Assembly (NCBI GenBank): GCA_905250075.1
Contig: CAJNOP010000325.1
Location: forward strand, 62,001-126,000
Length of the DNA stretch: 64,000 bases
Reading direction: 5' to 3'
DNA from: Rotaria sp. Silwood1
Taxonomy: Eukaryota; Rotifera; Eurotatoria; Philodinida; Philodinidae
The translations under genes and the position numbers were made by a program. Within the stretch, counting starts at the first letter, position 1, and the number at the start of each line of letters is the position of its first letter. This document shows positions 62,965-64,000 of the stretch, one piece after another. The notes under the pieces were generated by a model. It saw only the letters and a program-made list of their open reading frames with translations, searched no databases and was not told where the DNA came from.

Positions 62965-64000
62965 TTTCTGAAAAAAATTAAAAAAACATGCATACCGGAT
63001 CTTTCCAAAAAACTCTATACTATAATTTTGACAAGAATTACAGTAACAAAAACTATCAATGATAAAGCTGTACACGGTGCGTAAAAATATTTTTCCAAAT
63101 GGAAGAGAAGCTGTGACTCTGTGATTTCAAATAATGTCGACAATAAGTTTTATGCCGAATTAAAGGGCATAGAAAACTGGATTCATCAATACTAAATTGT
63201 AAGGTTTAGGGCAATTTTTCAGTTTTGAATTCAAAAAATTCCTTAAGTTTTACATCAAATGCGCAGAGAAAAATTCTTTTCGTGAAGCAGTTTAACCTAA
63301 ATCTCATTTAAAATGTTGAATCTCAACAATTAATATTTATTTCTTACGGCAGGATATACATAATCAATAATCAGTACGGCATACGAGACGGATACGAACG
63401 TAAACTAATTTAAAATATTTCAATCCTTGTTTCCATGTATGTCAAAGCGCATGAAATATATTCTTTTTAGAGTTTCTTCATCAAAGCAAGTGTGTTTCAT
63501 GTTTGATAACTATTCTGTTCAGTTTCATTTGTGATTTTTGTTCCAATATTTTTCAGGTCAAATATCCGATAATTTTTGATATTTGCTATATTAAATGAGA
63601 TCTAATTGGAAGTGCCTCACGAAAGAAATTTTTTTCTGCTGATACAGCGTCAACTTTTATTGCCTTGCTCGAAAAATATTTTTATGCATCTAGTACAAGT
63701 CGAACAGATTGTTAATATAATTGTGTCAAATTTCACAAAAAAACTTTTTCAGATTTTTAGATCATGTCCATATTCTTATTTGACAAAAATTTCTAAACAA
63801 AATTTGAAGTAATATAAATCATATTTTGCGTCTAGTCTCTCAAAATGGCTTCTTGTCTTTGTTTCTATACATTGAAGCCAAAAACACAATTAATCGCTAA
63901 ATTTTTTCTAAAGATGTTCAACTGGATAATAAATTACAATTAGAAAATCATATCTCTATACCTTCTTCAAAACATGATAGATTACCAGAAGTGCAAAACT
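62965..64000. other. Upstream flank of the DUF4246 gene
   Basis: About 1 kb of AT-rich sequence containing the probable 5' UTR or promoter of the minus-strand gene. A possible intron lies between a gtatgc donor (about 62992) and the tttttttcag acceptor (about 62970), but it would be too short (about 25 bp), so a more distant donor or trans-splicing is likelier. No other gene was recognised. Confidence 0.5.

Noticed and set aside
63073..63075. Upstream ATG as the start of the DUF4246 protein
   Set aside because: The added 37 residues are not family-like, and a splice acceptor lies between this ATG and the MSSQ start.

Overview
The window is about 70% A+T eukaryotic nuclear DNA with many short GT..AG introns (mostly 50-80 bp, T-rich before the AG), intact animal genes, decayed genes and small DNA transposons. 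Animal-type PCM1, a large lipid-transfer protein and an SLC7 transporter point to a metazoan. The AT-rich codon use, tiny introns, GTPase type, DUF4246 gene and telomere-like TGTGGG tracts together suggest a bdelloid rotifer (Adineta/Rotaria-like). That placement is inference; no search was possible.

Layout. 1-2656 (-): the 5' part of an intronless GTPase with a Cys/His cluster, cut by the window edge. 6081-15155 (+): a 20-exon PCM1 homologue (1283 aa; the reading frame was followed through every junction). 17645-31534 (+): a 26-exon apolipophorin/apoB-like large lipid transfer protein (3004 aa), preceded by a TATA box. 31.5-40.5 kb: gene-poor, with telomere-like tracts, a perfect hAT-type MITE and a small decayed gene. 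40485-42542 (+): a 7-exon cationic amino acid transporter (551 aa). 42.5-64 kb: accessory-looking, with a 1.4-kb hAT-type element carrying a nested TA-flanked foldback element, a diverged second copy of the SLC7 upstream region without its gene, a multiply broken large gene ending at a telomere-like hairpin, a 100-bp N gap, another decayed coding tract, and an intact intronless DUF4246 gene (565 aa).

The genes do not form a pathway. PCM1 serves centriolar satellites and cilia, the lipid-transfer protein carries lipid (yolk or circulation), SLC7 imports amino acids, and the GTPase and DUF4246 proteins are of unknown role. The left two thirds look like conserved animal core; the right third looks like subtelomere-like accessory DNA.

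Most notable signals: (1) a dispersed family of short G-rich-to-C-rich hairpins built of TGTGGG-like units, one abutting the broken 5' end of a gene; (2) three non-autonomous hAT-type elements with exact 8-bp target duplications, one hosting a second element; (3) an intrachromosomal duplication of the SLC7 upstream region; (4) a DUF4246 protein with an apparent Fe/2-oxoglutarate oxygenase-like H-x-E...H...R/K signature.
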